Source of the DNA: Microbacterium sp. 8M
GTDB lineage: Bacteria; Actinomycetota; Actinomycetes; Actinomycetales; Microbacteriaceae
Direction: 5' to 3'
Length of the DNA: 64,000 nucleotides
Assembly: GCF_902506375.1 (NCBI RefSeq)
Contig: NZ_LR733284.1
Span: 1,453,147 to 1,517,146 of the forward strand
Under the pieces are notes generated by a model. It saw nothing but the letters and a program-made list of their open reading frames with translations. It ran no database searches and had not been told where the DNA came from. Within the stretch, counting starts at the first letter, position 1. Each line of letters opens with the position of its first letter. Position numbers and translations under genes: made by a program. Of the stretch, positions 1 to 9,124 are shown piece after piece.

Positions 1-1
1 C

Positions 2-43
2 CTCGTGTGCGCCTGCCCGCCGGTGGAGGCGTTCGCGCTGTAA
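2..43 (+). CDS. 3' end of an unidentified gene (partial)
   Basis: An open frame enters from the left edge and stops at TAA (41-43). It encodes LVCACPPVEAFAL. All thirteen codons end in G or C, as expected for real coding sequence here, and a strong hairpin terminator follows at 66-101. Too short to identify; no function assigned. Confidence 0.5.
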   Translation, partial: LVCACPPVEAFAL

Positions 44-65
44 GCGAGGCGCGATCCGCCGCCGA

Positions 66-101
66 CGAAGCGCCCCGGGGAAGCTGTCCCGGGGCGCTTC
101 G
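66..101 (+). terminator. Hairpin terminator after the upstream gene
   Basis: A perfect 14-bp stem (66-79 with 88-101, core AAGCGCCCCGGG / CCCGGGGCGCTT) encloses an 8-nt loop, 22 bases after the stop of the partial gene. There is no long T-tract, as is common in high-GC actinobacteria. Confidence 0.75.
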
Positions 102-261
102 GCGTTCCAGCGGACCTGAGACCCGGTGTCAGGTCACCGGTGAATAACGGTTAACGTCGGCGATTCGCCCGATCCGCGTCGCTGCGGTTACCCTCAGATA
201 TCCCTACATGCTCGACGATGAGCGTGCAGATTGCTGTCAACTGTCCACAGGAGGACACAAC

Positions 262-1887
262 GTGAAGCGCAACAAGATCGCCCTCGCGGGCATCGGGCTG
301 CTTGCGGCGGGCGCACTCGCCCTCGCCGGCTGCTCGAGCAAGACCGGTGGAGACGCCACCCCCACCAAGGGCGGCGACTCCAAGGCCATCATCAAGGTCA
401 GCGGCTCCGAGCCGGAGAACCCGCTGATCCCGACCAACACCAACGAGGTCGGCGGCGGCAAGATCCTCGACTCGATCTTCGCGGGTCTCGCCTACTACGA
501 CGCCAAGGGCAAGCTCGTCAACGACATGGCCGAGTCAATCAAGGTCGACAGCGACTCCGAGCTGACCATCAAGGTCAAGCAGGGCAACACCTTCTCCAAC
601 GGCGAGAAGGTCACCGCGGACAGCTTCATCAACGCCTGGCAGTACGGCGCCAAGTTCTCGAACAAGCAGCTGAACTCGTCGTGGTTCGCTGACATCGAGG
701 GCTTCAACGCCGACGCCGACTCCGAGCTGACCGGCCTGAAGAAGGTGGACGACTACACGTTCAAGGTCACGCTGTCCAGCCCGGTCGCGGCCGACTGGTC
801 GCAGCGCCTCGGCTACTCGGCCTACTACCCGCTGCCCGAGGCCGCTCTCAAGGACATGGCCACGTTCGGTGAGAACCCGATCGGCAACGGCCCCTACAAG
901 CTCGCCAAGCAGGGCGCCTGGCAGCACTCCGTCGAGCTCGACCTGGTCAAGAACGACACCTACAAGGGCGCGCGTCAGGCCAAGAACGGCGGCGTGAACT
1001 TCATCTTCTACGCCACGGCAGACGCCGCGTACGCCGACCTGCAGAGCGACAAGGTCGACGTCATCGACCTGATCCCGGCGTCCGCCCAGCAGACGTTCGA
1101 GTCCGACCTGGGCGACCGTGCGGTCAACCAGCCGGCCGCGATCTTCCAGTCGTTCTCGCTCCCGGGCAACCTCGCGCACTTCACCGGCGAGGAGGGCAAG
1201 CTGCGTCGTCAGGCCATCTCGATGGCGATCGACCGCGCCGCGATCACGAAGACGATCTTCAACAACACCCGCACCCCGGCCAAGGACTTCACCTCGCCGG
1301 TCATCGCGGGCTGGTCCGACTCCATCAAGGGCTCGGACGTGCTGAAGTTCGACGCCAAGAAGGCGAAGGAGCTGTGGGCCGAGGCCGACAAGCTCTCGCC
1401 GTGGGAGGGCAAGTTCCAGATCGCGTACAACTCCGACTCCTCGCACCAGGCATGGGTCGACGCTGTCGCGAACCAGCTGAAGAACAACCTCGGCATCGAC
1501 GCCTCGGGCAACCCGTTCGTCGACTTCGCGGGTCTGCGCAAGGCCGTCAACGACCGCACCATCACGACCGCCTTCCGCACCGGTTGGCAGGCCGACTACC
1601 CGGCGCAGTACAACTTCCTGCAGCCGCTCTACGGCACCAAGGCCTCCTCGAACGACACCGACTACTCGAACCCGAAGTTCGATGAGCTTCTCGCGAAGGG
1701 CGCCTCGGCGACGGACCAGTCCGCGGCCACCAAGGAGTACGAGCAGGCGCAGGAGATCCTGTTCGAGGACCTCCCGGCGATCCCGCTGTGGTACTCCAAC
1801 GTGAACGGCGGCTACGCCAAGGGCGTGAACAACGTCCAGTTCGGTTGGAACTCGGTTCCGCTGTACTACGAGATCACCAAGGGCTGA
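262..1887 (+). CDS. Peptide ABC transporter substrate-binding lipoprotein
   Basis: Extracytoplasmic solute-binding protein of the family-5 (OppA/DppA) type, 541 aa, which captures oligo- or dipeptides for the permease and ATPase encoded just downstream. The GTG at 262 is chosen because AGGAGG (250-255) lies at good spacing and the protein then starts with a basic n-region, a hydrophobic stretch and the lipobox LALAGCSS, whose Cys would be lipidated. An earlier ATG at 208 would only put a non-signal extension in front. The mature protein has the family features: the EPENPLIPTN start, a GNGPYKL segment and a C-terminal PAIPLWYSN region. It is separated from the permease genes by a strong hairpin, so it is probably made in excess. 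The exact substrate cannot be told from sequence. Confidence 0.93.
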   Translation: MKRNKIALAGIGLLAAGALALAGCSSKTGGDATPTKGGDSKAIIKVSGSEPENPLIPTNTNEVGGGKILDSIFAGLAYYDAKGKLVNDMAESIKVDSDSELTIKVKQGNTFSNGEKVTADSFINAWQYGAKFSNKQLNSSWFADIEGFNADADSELTGLKKVDDYTFKVTLSSPVAADWSQRLGYSAYYPLPEAALKDMATFGENPIGNGPYKLAKQGAWQHSVELDLVKNDTYKGARQAKNGGVNFIFYATADAAYADLQSDKVDVIDLIPASAQQTFESDLGDRAVNQPAAIFQSFSLPGNLAHFTGEEGKLRRQAISMAIDRAAITKTIFNNTRTPAKDFTSPVIAGWSDSIKGSDVLKFDAKKAKELWAEADKLSPWEGKFQIAYNSDSSHQAWVDAVANQLKNNLGIDASGNPFVDFAGLRKAVNDRTITTAFRTGWQADYPAQYNFLQPLYGTKASSNDTDYSNPKFDELLAKGASATDQSAATKEYEQAQEILFEDLPAIPLWYSNVNGGYAKGVNNVQFGWNSVPLYYEITKG

Positions 1888-1906
1888 CCGCCCCGTACGA
1901 TCACAC

Positions 1907-1942
1907 CCGCGAGGCGGTGACGACCACGTCACCGCCTCGCGG
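1907..1942. terminator. Intercistronic hairpin between substrate-binding protein and permease genes
   Basis: A perfect 16-bp inverted repeat (CCGCGAGGCGGTGACG at 1907-1922, complement at 1927-1942) closes a 4-nt loop. It lies 20 bases after the lipoprotein stop and 118 bases before the permease start. It may act as a partial terminator or as a 3'-end protector of the lipoprotein mRNA, setting the binding-protein-to-permease ratio. Confidence 0.75.
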
Positions 1943-2059
1943 CCTGTCGAAACAGTGTCGTGCGCGTCGAACACGTGGCACGATGCTCTCAGCGAGGCGT
2001 CGCTCCCGCACAGACCGTGACGGGCACCCGGGACGCCTCCTCATCTGGAGGGAGGGCGA

Positions 2060-2986
2060 ATGGTCGGTTACATCCTCAAACGCCTCTTGCAGGTGATCCC
2101 CGTCTTCGTCGGGGCCACCCTGCTCATCTATTTCCTGGTGTTCGCCATGCCTGGCGACCCCATCGCGGCGCTCTTCGGCGACAAGCAGCCGAGCCCGCAG
2201 CTGCACGACGCGCTGGTGAAGCAGTATCACCTGGACCAGCCGTTCATCGTGCAGTACTGGTACTACCTCATCGGCATCTTCCAGGGGAACATGGGCACCA
2301 CGTTCTCCGGACAGTCGGTCAACGACGTGCTCGCCCGCACGCTGCCGGTCACCGGCCGCCTCGCGGTGATGGCGATCGCGATCGAGTTCGTCCTCGCGAT
2401 CATCATCGGAACGTTCTCGGCGCTGCGCAAGGGCAAGATCTTCGACAACTCGATGCTCGTCCTGTCGCTGATCTTCATCTCGCTGCCGATCTTCGTGATC
2501 GCCTTCCTGGCGCAGTACTTCCTCGCCGTGAAGCTGCAGTGGTTCAGCCCGACCGTGGGCGCGGACAACGACTGGGGCGACCTCTGGCTGCCGGCTCTGG
2601 TGCTGGGCGTCAGCCTCTACGCCACGAGCATGCGCCTGATGCGCGGCTCCGTCATCGACACGCTCAACCAGGACTGGGTGCGCACCGCGTACAGCAAGGG
2701 ACTGCCGCGACGGCGCGTCATCCCCGTGCACGTGCTGCGCAACTCGCTGATCCCCGTGATCACCAATTCGGCGACGAACTTCGGCGTCCTGCTGGTCGGC
2801 GCGACCGTCACTGAGGGCATCTTCAACGTCCCCGGCGTCGGCAACACGCTGTTCCACGCGACGCTGCAGCACGAGGGACCGACGATCGTCTCGTTCGTGA
2901 CGGTGTTCGTGATCATCTACGTGCTCGTCAACCTGGTCGTCGACCTGCTGTACGGCCTGCTCGACCCGAGGATCCGCTATGTCTGA
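2060..2986 (+). CDS. Peptide ABC transporter permease (DppB/OppB type)
   Basis: Integral membrane permease subunit, 308 aa, with six predicted helices: an N-terminal helix at about 9-31, a periplasmic loop, and five more from about residue 100. The cytoplasmic EAA coupling motif is visible around RTAYSKGLPRRRVIPVHVLR (about residues 209-228), followed by the NSLIPVITN helix. The start ATG at 2060 follows GGAGGGAGGG. Its stop overlaps the start of the second permease by 8 bp, so the two are translationally coupled. It forms the heterodimeric channel with the next gene. Confidence 0.95.
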   Translation: MVGYILKRLLQVIPVFVGATLLIYFLVFAMPGDPIAALFGDKQPSPQLHDALVKQYHLDQPFIVQYWYYLIGIFQGNMGTTFSGQSVNDVLARTLPVTGRLAVMAIAIEFVLAIIIGTFSALRKGKIFDNSMLVLSLIFISLPIFVIAFLAQYFLAVKLQWFSPTVGADNDWGDLWLPALVLGVSLYATSMRLMRGSVIDTLNQDWVRTAYSKGLPRRRVIPVHVLRNSLIPVITNSATNFGVLLVGATVTEGIFNVPGVGNTLFHATLQHEGPTIVSFVTVFVIIYVLVNLVVDLLYGLLDPRIRYV

Positions 2987-3920
2987 CTCCAGCGCGACGC
3001 ACTACGTCGCTCCCATCCCCGAGGGCACCGTCGCGGTCGACGCGGTCAAGATCGCCGAGAAGCCGTCCAACCTCTGGCGCGACGCCTGGGCGGACATCCG
3101 CAAGCGCCCGATGTTCTGGCTCTCGATGGTCATCGTCCTGGTCGTGCTGCTCATGGCGATCTGGCCCACCCTGTTCACGCAGACGCCGCCGAACAGCGAC
3201 TGCCAGCTGTCCAACTCCAACGGAGGACCCACGGCGGGTCATCCGCTCGGCTTCACCTTCCAGGGCTGCGACATCTACGCCCGCACCGTCTGGGGCGCGC
3301 GCACCTCGGTGTCCGTCGGTCTGCTGGCGACGCTGATCGGATCCGTCATCGGCCTGATCATGGGTGCACTGGCCGGCTTCTACGGCGGCTGGCTGGATGG
3401 TGTGCTGTCCCGTGTCGGCGACATCTTCTTCTCGATCCCCTACATCCTCGCCGCGGTCGTGGTGATGAGCGTGTTCGCGCAGTTCCGCAACGTGTTCACC
3501 CTCGCGTTCGCCATCGGCGGGTTCGCGTGGGCGTCCACCGCCCGCGTGGTCCGCGCGGAGGTGCTGAGGGTGCGGCAGGCGGACTTCGTGATGGCCTCGC
3601 GCGCACTGGGCAAGTCGAAGTTCGGCACCCTGGTGTCGCACGTCATCCCGAACGCGATCGCGCCGCTGCTCGTCGTCACCACGCTGAGCCTCGCCGCAGC
3701 GATCGTCGCCGAGGCGACGCTGTCGTTCCTCGGTGTCGGGCTCGGCAGCGACACCATGAGCTGGGGCAATGACATCAGCCAGGCGCAGGCCTCCCTGCGC
3801 GTGGCCCCGATGGCCCTGATCTACCCGTCGATCGCGCTGACCGTCACGGTGCTCGCGTTCATCATGCTGGGCGAGCTCGTGCGAGACGCCCTCGACCCGA
3901 GAGCGAGGGCCCGCCGATGA
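2979..3920 (+). CDS. Peptide ABC transporter permease (DppC/OppC type)
   Basis: Second channel subunit, 313 aa. An N-terminal cytoplasmic region and first helix (about 44-66, WLSMVIVLVVLLMAIWP) are followed by an extracellular segment and the five-helix BPD_transp domain. The EAA-type motif is in MASRALGKSKFGTLVSHVIP (about 205-224), followed by NAIAPLLVVT. It starts inside the previous gene, and its TGA overlaps the ATG of the ATPase gene by four bases (ATGA). This is a tight B-C-DF operon with fixed stoichiometry. Confidence 0.95.
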   Translation: MSDSSATHYVAPIPEGTVAVDAVKIAEKPSNLWRDAWADIRKRPMFWLSMVIVLVVLLMAIWPTLFTQTPPNSDCQLSNSNGGPTAGHPLGFTFQGCDIYARTVWGARTSVSVGLLATLIGSVIGLIMGALAGFYGGWLDGVLSRVGDIFFSIPYILAAVVVMSVFAQFRNVFTLAFAIGGFAWASTARVVRAEVLRVRQADFVMASRALGKSKFGTLVSHVIPNAIAPLLVVTTLSLAAAIVAEATLSFLGVGLGSDTMSWGNDISQAQASLRVAPMALIYPSIALTVTVLAFIMLGELVRDALDPRARARR

Positions 3921-5590
3921 GCGCGAACGCCGACACCCCGCTGCTGCGGATCCGTGACCTGCGGATCGCGTTCGACACGCAGAAGAGCTCGAAGGAGGTC
4001 GTGCACGGCGTCAGCTTCGACCTGTACGCCGGCGAGACCCTGGCCATCGTGGGCGAGTCCGGATCCGGCAAGTCCACGACCGCCTCGGCGATCATCAACC
4101 TCTTGCCCGGCACCGGCCACGTGACCGGCGGCAGCATCATGCTCGACGGTCAGGAGCTGACGGATCTCACCGAGGGTCAGATGGAGAAGATCCGCGGTCG
4201 CGAGATCGGCTACGTCCCGCAGGACCCGATGTCGAACCTCAACCCGGTGTGGTCGATCGGCTTCCAGGTCAAGGAGGCGATCCGTGCCAACGGACTCGCC
4301 CAGGGCCGCAAGGAGATCGAGGCGCGGACCATCGAGGTGTTGCAGCAGGCGGGTCTGGCCGACGCCGCCAAGCGTCTGCACCAGTACCCGCACCAGTTCT
4401 CGGGAGGCATGCGCCAGCGTGCGCTGATCGGGATCGGCCTCGCCGCCGACCCGAAGCTGCTCATCGCGGACGAGCCGACCTCGGCGCTGGACGTGACCGT
4501 GCAGCGCGTGATCCTGGATCACCTCGCCTCGCTGACGCGCGGGAAGGGCACCTCGGTGCTCCTGATCACGCATGACCTGGGCCTCGCGGCCGAGCGCGCC
4601 GAGAAGATCATCGTCATGCAGAACGGCGAGATCGTCGAGGCAGGTCCCAGCCGGGAGATCCTGGAGAACCCGCTGCACCCGTACACGAAGAAGCTGGTGG
4701 CCGCGGCCCCCAGCATCGCGTCGCAGCGCATCCAGGCCGTCCACGAGCGGCAGGGCATCGAGACCAGCGACGACATCGCCGGCATCCCGCCGACGGTCTC
4801 CGTGCGCGACCTGACCAAGGACTACAAGATCCGTCAGGGTCAGTTCCGCAGCATCCCGTTCCGCGCCGTCGACAACGTGTCGTTCGACATCCCGAAGGGC
4901 AAGACGCTGGCGCTGGTCGGCGAGTCCGGCTCGGGCAAGTCGACCGTCGCGAAGATGGTGCTCAAGCTCGAGGACGTGACGAGCGGCTCGATCAAGATCG
5001 ACGGCGTCGACACCGCCGGCCTGTCGAGCCGCGAGACGCTCGCGCTGCGGCGCCGGATGCAGCCGGTGTTCCAGGATCCCTACGGATCCATGGATCCGCT
5101 GCGCAACATCGGCAACACGATCTCGGAGCCGCTGGACATCCACGGCGTGGGGGACAAGACCTCGCGGCGCGAGCGCGTGCTCGAGCTGCTGGATCAGGTC
5201 TCGCTGCCGCGCGAGCTGGCCACGCGGTATCCGAACGAGCTGTCCGGCGGACAGCGTCAGCGCGTGGCGATCGCCCGCGCCCTGGCGCTCAAGCCCGACA
5301 TCGTCGTCCTCGACGAGGCGGTCTCCGCTCTCGACGTGCTGGTGCAGGATCAGATCCTGAAGCTGCTCGCCGAGCTGCAGAGCGAGCTCGACCTGACCTA
5401 CCTGTTCATCACGCACGACCTCGCGGTCGTGCGCGTCGCGGCCGACCTGGTCTGCGTGATGGAGAAGGGCAAGCTGGTCGAGCAGGGCACGGTGGACGAG
5501 ATCTTCGCCAACCCGCAGCAGGAGTACACGGAGCGGCTGCTCCAGGCCATCCCGGGCGTGTCGATCACCCTGGGTGGTCGCAGCGCGTGA
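3917..5590 (+). CDS. Peptide ABC transporter, fused double ATP-binding protein (DppD-DppF type)
   Basis: Two complete nucleotide-binding domains in one 557-aa chain. Domain 1 (about 10-255) has Walker A GESGSGKST, signature FSGGMRQR, and Walker B LLIADEPTSALDV. Domain 2 (about 290-545) has Walker A GESGSGKST, signature ELSGGQRQR, and Walker B IVVLDEAVSALDV. Both have the OppD/F-type extension after the NBD with an ENPLHPYTKKL or ANPQQEYTERL segment. Many bacteria encode these halves as separate DppD and DppF proteins; the fusion is common in actinobacteria. Start ATG overlaps the upstream stop, and the stop overlaps the next GTG. Confidence 0.95.
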   Translation: MSANADTPLLRIRDLRIAFDTQKSSKEVVHGVSFDLYAGETLAIVGESGSGKSTTASAIINLLPGTGHVTGGSIMLDGQELTDLTEGQMEKIRGREIGYVPQDPMSNLNPVWSIGFQVKEAIRANGLAQGRKEIEARTIEVLQQAGLADAAKRLHQYPHQFSGGMRQRALIGIGLAADPKLLIADEPTSALDVTVQRVILDHLASLTRGKGTSVLLITHDLGLAAERAEKIIVMQNGEIVEAGPSREILENPLHPYTKKLVAAAPSIASQRIQAVHERQGIETSDDIAGIPPTVSVRDLTKDYKIRQGQFRSIPFRAVDNVSFDIPKGKTLALVGESGSGKSTVAKMVLKLEDVTSGSIKIDGVDTAGLSSRETLALRRRMQPVFQDPYGSMDPLRNIGNTISEPLDIHGVGDKTSRRERVLELLDQVSLPRELATRYPNELSGGQRQRVAIARALALKPDIVVLDEAVSALDVLVQDQILKLLAELQSELDLTYLFITHDLAVVRVAADLVCVMEKGKLVEQGTVDEIFANPQQEYTERLLQAIPGVSITLGGRSA

Positions 5591-6168
5591 GCTCGATGGA
5601 TCAGATGCCCGTGGGGGCGCGGACGTACCGCGCCTCCACGGGCATCGCCGTTCTCGTGGTCTGCGCGGCGCTGTCGGTGTTCCTGCTCGGCGACGCCGTG
5701 GTGCGCGGCAGCTGGGGTCTCATGCTCCTGTTCGCCCCGTGGGTGCTGCTCGTGCTGTGGCTCATCTACGTGATCAGCGTGGCATCGATGGTGCACGTCG
5801 ACGAGGAGGGCGCGAAGGTGCAGAACCTCCTGCGTCGCACCCGGTTCGGCTGGCGCAGGGTCACCGAACTGGATCTGCGCTGGCAGCTGGACTTCACGCT
5901 GGACGACGGCCGCACCCTGCGCTGCTGGGGCGGCCCCGGGCGCATCCAGTCGCCGCGCATGAAGCGCTCCGGCGAGGTCACCGTGCCGCAGAGCCTGCAG
6001 GCGCTCACGGACGTCCGTGTCCGGTGGGAGAACGCCGTGGAGCGCCCGGCGGGCGCGGCCGGTGAGGGCGCGGACGCCCCGATCCGGCGCAGCTGGGACT
6101 GGCCGGCCCTCGGCGCGCTGCTCGTGATCGTGGTCTGGGCGGCCATCGCGGTCGCCGTCACGCGCTGA
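5587..6168 (+). CDS. PH-domain-like membrane protein
   Basis: 193-aa protein starting at GTG 5587, which overlaps the ABC ATPase stop (GTGA). Two N-terminal hydrophobic helices (about 17-38 and 43-66) precede a bacterial-PH-like beta-rich domain (VHVDEEGAKVQNLLRRTRFG and following), and a third helix is at the C-terminus (about 168-190). The layout resembles actinobacterial 'PH domain-containing protein' families of unknown function. Coupling to a peptide importer operon is a positional fact; a functional link is not shown. Confidence 0.7.
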   Translation: MSSMDQMPVGARTYRASTGIAVLVVCAALSVFLLGDAVVRGSWGLMLLFAPWVLLVLWLIYVISVASMVHVDEEGAKVQNLLRRTRFGWRRVTELDLRWQLDFTLDDGRTLRCWGGPGRIQSPRMKRSGEVTVPQSLQALTDVRVRWENAVERPAGAAGEGADAPIRRSWDWPALGALLVIVVWAAIAVAVTR

Positions 6169-6190
6169 CCCGGGTGCCTGCGGTGGCGCC

Positions 6191-6988
6191 TCAGTGGGCG
6201 GGGAGGCCGAAGAGCGCCGGCCACGTGGTCGCCGCCCACGGGTAGCCGACGAACGCGGAGGCGTCGATCAGGAAGTGCGCGACGAGGAAGGGCAGCAGCC
6301 GCCCGGAGCGCAGGTACAGGGCGCCGAACAGCAGCCCCATCCCGAGGTTGCCGATGAACGCTCCCGGCCCCTGGTAGAGGTGGTAGGTCGCGCGCAGCAC
6401 AGACGTGGCCAGCACGATGGCCCACGGTCCCCAGCCGAGCTGCCGCAGCCGCGCGAACAGGTAGCCGAGCACCACGAACTCCTCCTCCACGGCGGCGCGG
6501 GCGGCCGACAGCAGGAGCACCGGGATCGTCCACCAGTACGCGCTCTGGGCACCGGGATCCACGGCGACGAAGAGGCCCGCCAGCCGGCCCGCGATGTAGA
6601 GCCCCAGCCCGGGGACGCCGATGGCGAGCACCAGCACGGCGCCCCACCCGGTGTCGCGGCCGACGCGTCGTCCGTCCAGGCCGAGTGCGCCCAGGTGCGG
6701 CCGCGCCGGCAGCCACAGCAGGAAGCACACCAGCAGCACCGGAACCACGGAGAAGCCGATCCCGAGCAGCTGGTACACCAGGTCGAACGCCTGCCGGTCG
6801 GAGAGCGCGGGATTGAGCGTCGCGGTCTGCTGCGCGAGCGGCGTCGAGCGGGAGAACCGGTCCAGCAGCTGCACCACGGAGTAGACCGCCGACTGCCCGA
6901 GCCCGAGCGCGAGCACGATCGCGATCTCCCACCAGAGCCGCGTCCGCGACGGCGCATCCGGCGGGGACGGGGGCAGGGCGATCCTCAT
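6191..6988 (-). CDS. CPBP-family intramembrane metalloprotease
   Basis: 265-aa polytopic membrane protein with about eight hydrophobic segments. The CPBP (Abi/Rce1-like) motifs are recognisable: [14 protein letters not shown] carries the EE pair, RATYHLYQG the H of the second motif, and [11 protein letters not shown] the C-terminal H. The start at 6988 is six bases downstream of a TACGCT -10-like box (6995-7000) with no Shine-Dalgarno sequence, suggesting a leaderless mRNA. An in-frame extension antisense to typA was rejected because it has no membrane or family character. Substrate unknown; relatives process prenylated or secreted peptides. Confidence 0.88.
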   Translation of the reverse strand: MRIALPPSPPDAPSRTRLWWEIAIVLALGLGQSAVYSVVQLLDRFSRSTPLAQQTATLNPALSDRQAFDLVYQLLGIGFSVVPVLLVCFLLWLPARPHLGALGLDGRRVGRDTGWGAVLVLAIGVPGLGLYIAGRLAGLFVAVDPGAQSAYWWTIPVLLLSAARAAVEEEFVVLGYLFARLRQLGWGPWAIVLATSVLRATYHLYQGPGAFIGNLGMGLLFGALYLRSGRLLPFLVAHFLIDASAFVGYPWAATTWPALFGLPAH

Positions 6989-6994
6989 GCGTCG

Positions 6995-7000
6995 AGCGTA
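6995..7000 (-). promoter_or_regulatory. -10 box of CPBP gene (leaderless)
   Basis: TACGCT on the minus strand, exactly six bases (6989-6994) before the ATG of the CPBP protease gene. Confidence 0.6.
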
Positions 7001-7051
7001 CGGCGGCGCCGTATGGATCCGCCGCGCAGAGGCCGTCCAGGTGCGGTGTTG

Positions 7052-7106
7052 TATCCTGAAGAGTCCGGAATCCCGGGCGAAACCCCATCTGCATTGGACT
7101 CCTTCA
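7052..7106 (+). promoter_or_regulatory. typA upstream region: -10-like box and start-codon-spanning inverted repeat
   Basis: TATCCT (7052-7057) is a -10 candidate. TGAAGAGTCC (7057-7066) is complementary to GGACTCCTTCA (7096-7106) over ten pairs with a single bulged C. The second arm ends on the A of the typA ATG, and no Shine-Dalgarno sequence is present. If RNA starts at about 7064, most of the left arm is not transcribed, so the repeat would act in DNA or only in longer transcripts. Confidence 0.4.
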
Positions 7107-9016
7107 TGGCGCACGCCCTCCGTTCCGATCTCCGCAACGTCGCCATCGTCGCGCACGTCGACCACGGCAAGACCACGCTCGTCGACGCCATGCTCCGCCA
7201 GACCGGATCCTTCGGCGAGCACGCGCACGTCGAGGAGCGCGCCATGGACTCCAACGACCTGGAGCGTGAGAAGGGCATCACGATCCTCGCCAAGAACACG
7301 GCGATCACCTACAACGGCAAGCACACCGGCACCCCCATCACGATCAACGTGATCGACACCCCGGGTCACGCCGACTTCGGCGGCGAGGTGGAGCGCGGTC
7401 TGTCCATGGTCGACGGCGTCGTGCTCCTCGTGGACGCGTCCGAGGGTCCGCTTCCGCAGACCCGCTTCGTGCTGCGCAAGGCGCTCGAGGCGAAGCTGCC
7501 GGTCATCCTGCTGGTGAACAAGACCGACCGTCCCGACGCGCGCATCGCCGAGGTCGAGGAGGAGGCGCACGACCTGCTGCTGGGCCTCGCGTCCGACCTG
7601 GTCGACGACGTGCCCGATCTCGACGTGGACGCGCTGCTCGACGTCCCCGTGGTGTACGCCTCGGGCCGCGCCGGCGCCGCCTCGCGCAACCGTCCCGACA
7701 ACGGCGCGCTGCCCGACAACGACGACCTGGAGCCCCTGTTCGAGGCCATCCTCGAGCACGTTCCGGCGCCGGCGTACGACGACGAGGCTCCGCTGCAGGC
7801 ATGGGTCACCAACCTCGACTCCTCGCCGTTCCTGGGCCGCCTCGCGCTGCTGCGCGTCTTCAACGGCACGCTGAAGAAGGGCCAGACCGTGGCGTGGGTG
7901 CGCGGCGACGGCTCGACCAGCAACGCGCGCATCACGGAGCTGCTCAAGACGAAGGCGCTCGATCGCTTCCCGGCGGAGTCGGCCGGTCCGGGCGACATCG
8001 TCGCCATCGCCGGCATCGAGAACATCACGATCGGCGAGACGATCGCGGATCCGGAGGACGTGCGTCCGCTGCCCGCCATCACCGTCGACGACCCGGCCAT
8101 CTCCATGACCATCGGCACCAACACCTCGCCGCTCATGGGCAAGGTCAAGGGCCACAAGCTCACCGCGCGCATGGTGAAGGACCGCCTCGACCGCGAGCTC
8201 ATCGGAAACGTGTCGATCAAGGTCGTCGACATCGGCCGCCCGGACGCCTGGGAGGTCCAGGGCCGCGGCGAGCTCGCGCTCGCGATCCTGGTCGAGAACA
8301 TGCGCCGCGAGGGCTTCGAGCTCACCGTGGGCAAGCCCCAGGTGGTGACGAAGAAGATCGACGGCAAGACCTACGAGCCGTTCGAGCACCTCACGATCGA
8401 CACGCCGGAGGAGTACCTCGGCGCGATCACCCAGCTCCTCGCGAACCGCAAGGGCCGCATGGAGAACATGACCAACCACGGCACCGGCTGGGTGCGCATG
8501 GAGTTCATCGTCCCGTCGCGCGGCCTCATCGGCTTCCGCAGCGAGTTCCTCACCACGACCCGCGGCACCGGCATCGCGAACGCCATCTCGCACGGCTACG
8601 AGCCGTGGGCCGGCCAGATCACGACCCGCCAGAACGGCTCCATCGTGGCCGACCGCGCGGGTGTCGTGACGCCGTTCGCGATGATCGCCCTGCAGGAGCG
8701 CATGTCGTTCTTCGTGCAGCCCACCGAAGAGGTCTACGAGGGCATGGTCATCGGTGAGAACTCGCGCGCCGACGACATGGACGTGAACATCACCAAGGAG
8801 AAGAAGCTCACCAACATGCGCTCCTCGACGGCCGACAACTTCGAGTCGATGACGCCGCCGCGCGTGCTGACGCTCGAGGAGAGCCTCGAGTTCGCGCGCG
8901 ACGACGAATGCGTCGAGGTCACGCCCGAGAAGGTCCGCATCCGCAAGGTCATCCTGGACGCGACGATCCGCGGTCGCGAGGCGTCGCGCCTGAAGCGCCA
9001 GGACGCGAACGCCTGA
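7106..9016 (+). CDS. typA: Ribosome-associated translational GTPase TypA/BipA
   Basis: 636 aa, the normal length for TypA. The G1 motif AHVDHGKT is at about 16-23, G2/switch regions follow ([10 protein letters not shown]), G3 is [10 protein letters not shown], and G4 is NKTD. EF-G-like domains II, III and V and the TypA-specific C-terminal domain follow ([34 protein letters not shown]). It is an EF-G-like GTPase that binds the 70S ribosome and acts in subunit assembly and stress or cold adaptation. The ATG at 7106 is chosen because [20 protein letters not shown] matches the family start; upstream in-frame sequence is not conserved in character. No Shine-Dalgarno sequence is seen. Confidence 0.97.
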   Translation: MAHALRSDLRNVAIVAHVDHGKTTLVDAMLRQTGSFGEHAHVEERAMDSNDLEREKGITILAKNTAITYNGKHTGTPITINVIDTPGHADFGGEVERGLSMVDGVVLLVDASEGPLPQTRFVLRKALEAKLPVILLVNKTDRPDARIAEVEEEAHDLLLGLASDLVDDVPDLDVDALLDVPVVYASGRAGAASRNRPDNGALPDNDDLEPLFEAILEHVPAPAYDDEAPLQAWVTNLDSSPFLGRLALLRVFNGTLKKGQTVAWVRGDGSTSNARITELLKTKALDRFPAESAGPGDIVAIAGIENITIGETIADPEDVRPLPAITVDDPAISMTIGTNTSPLMGKVKGHKLTARMVKDRLDRELIGNVSIKVVDIGRPDAWEVQGRGELALAILVENMRREGFELTVGKPQVVTKKIDGKTYEPFEHLTIDTPEEYLGAITQLLANRKGRMENMTNHGTGWVRMEFIVPSRGLIGFRSEFLTTTRGTGIANAISHGYEPWAGQITTRQNGSIVADRAGVVTPFAMIALQERMSFFVQPTEEVYEGMVIGENSRADDMDVNITKEKKLTNMRSSTADNFESMTPPRVLTLEESLEFARDDECVEVTPEKVRIRKVILDATIRGREASRLKRQDANA

Positions 9017-9032
9017 TCGCATCCGTAGGACT

Positions 9033-9116
9033 CGTCGACGCCCCCTCTGAACATCGGTGCCCCCTCTGATCCGCGGATCTGAGAGGGGGCGCGGATGCGC
9101 GGAGGGGGCGTCGACG
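9033..9116. repeat. Nested double inverted repeat (terminator-like) between typA and the XRE regulator
   Basis: An outer perfect 15-bp stem (9033-9047 with 9102-9116, CGTCGACGCCCCCTC and complement) encloses an inner 9-bp stem (9059-9067 with 9082-9090, GCCCCCTCT / AGAGGGGGC). The inner stem in turn surrounds the palindrome GATCCGCGGATC (9068-9079). GCCCCCTCTGA is also directly repeated (9040-9050, 9059-9069). It lies between two convergent genes and probably terminates both. Confidence 0.7.
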
Positions 9117-9124
9117 TATGCGGG

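Noticed and set aside
208-261. Upstream ATG for the peptide-binding lipoprotein
   Set aside because: Would place 18 polar residues before the signal peptide; the GTG at 262 has the Shine-Dalgarno sequence and a proper lipoprotein start.
535-1974. Minus-strand frame of 479 codons opposite the peptide-binding protein
   Set aside because: Low-complexity Arg/Val/Asp sequence, no family character; plus strand has a lipoprotein with signal peptide and Shine-Dalgarno sequence.
6989-9022. N-terminal extension of the CPBP protease frame across typA
   Set aside because: The open frame exists only because typA is GC-rich; membrane and protease sequence begins at the ATG at 6988, which has its own -10 box.
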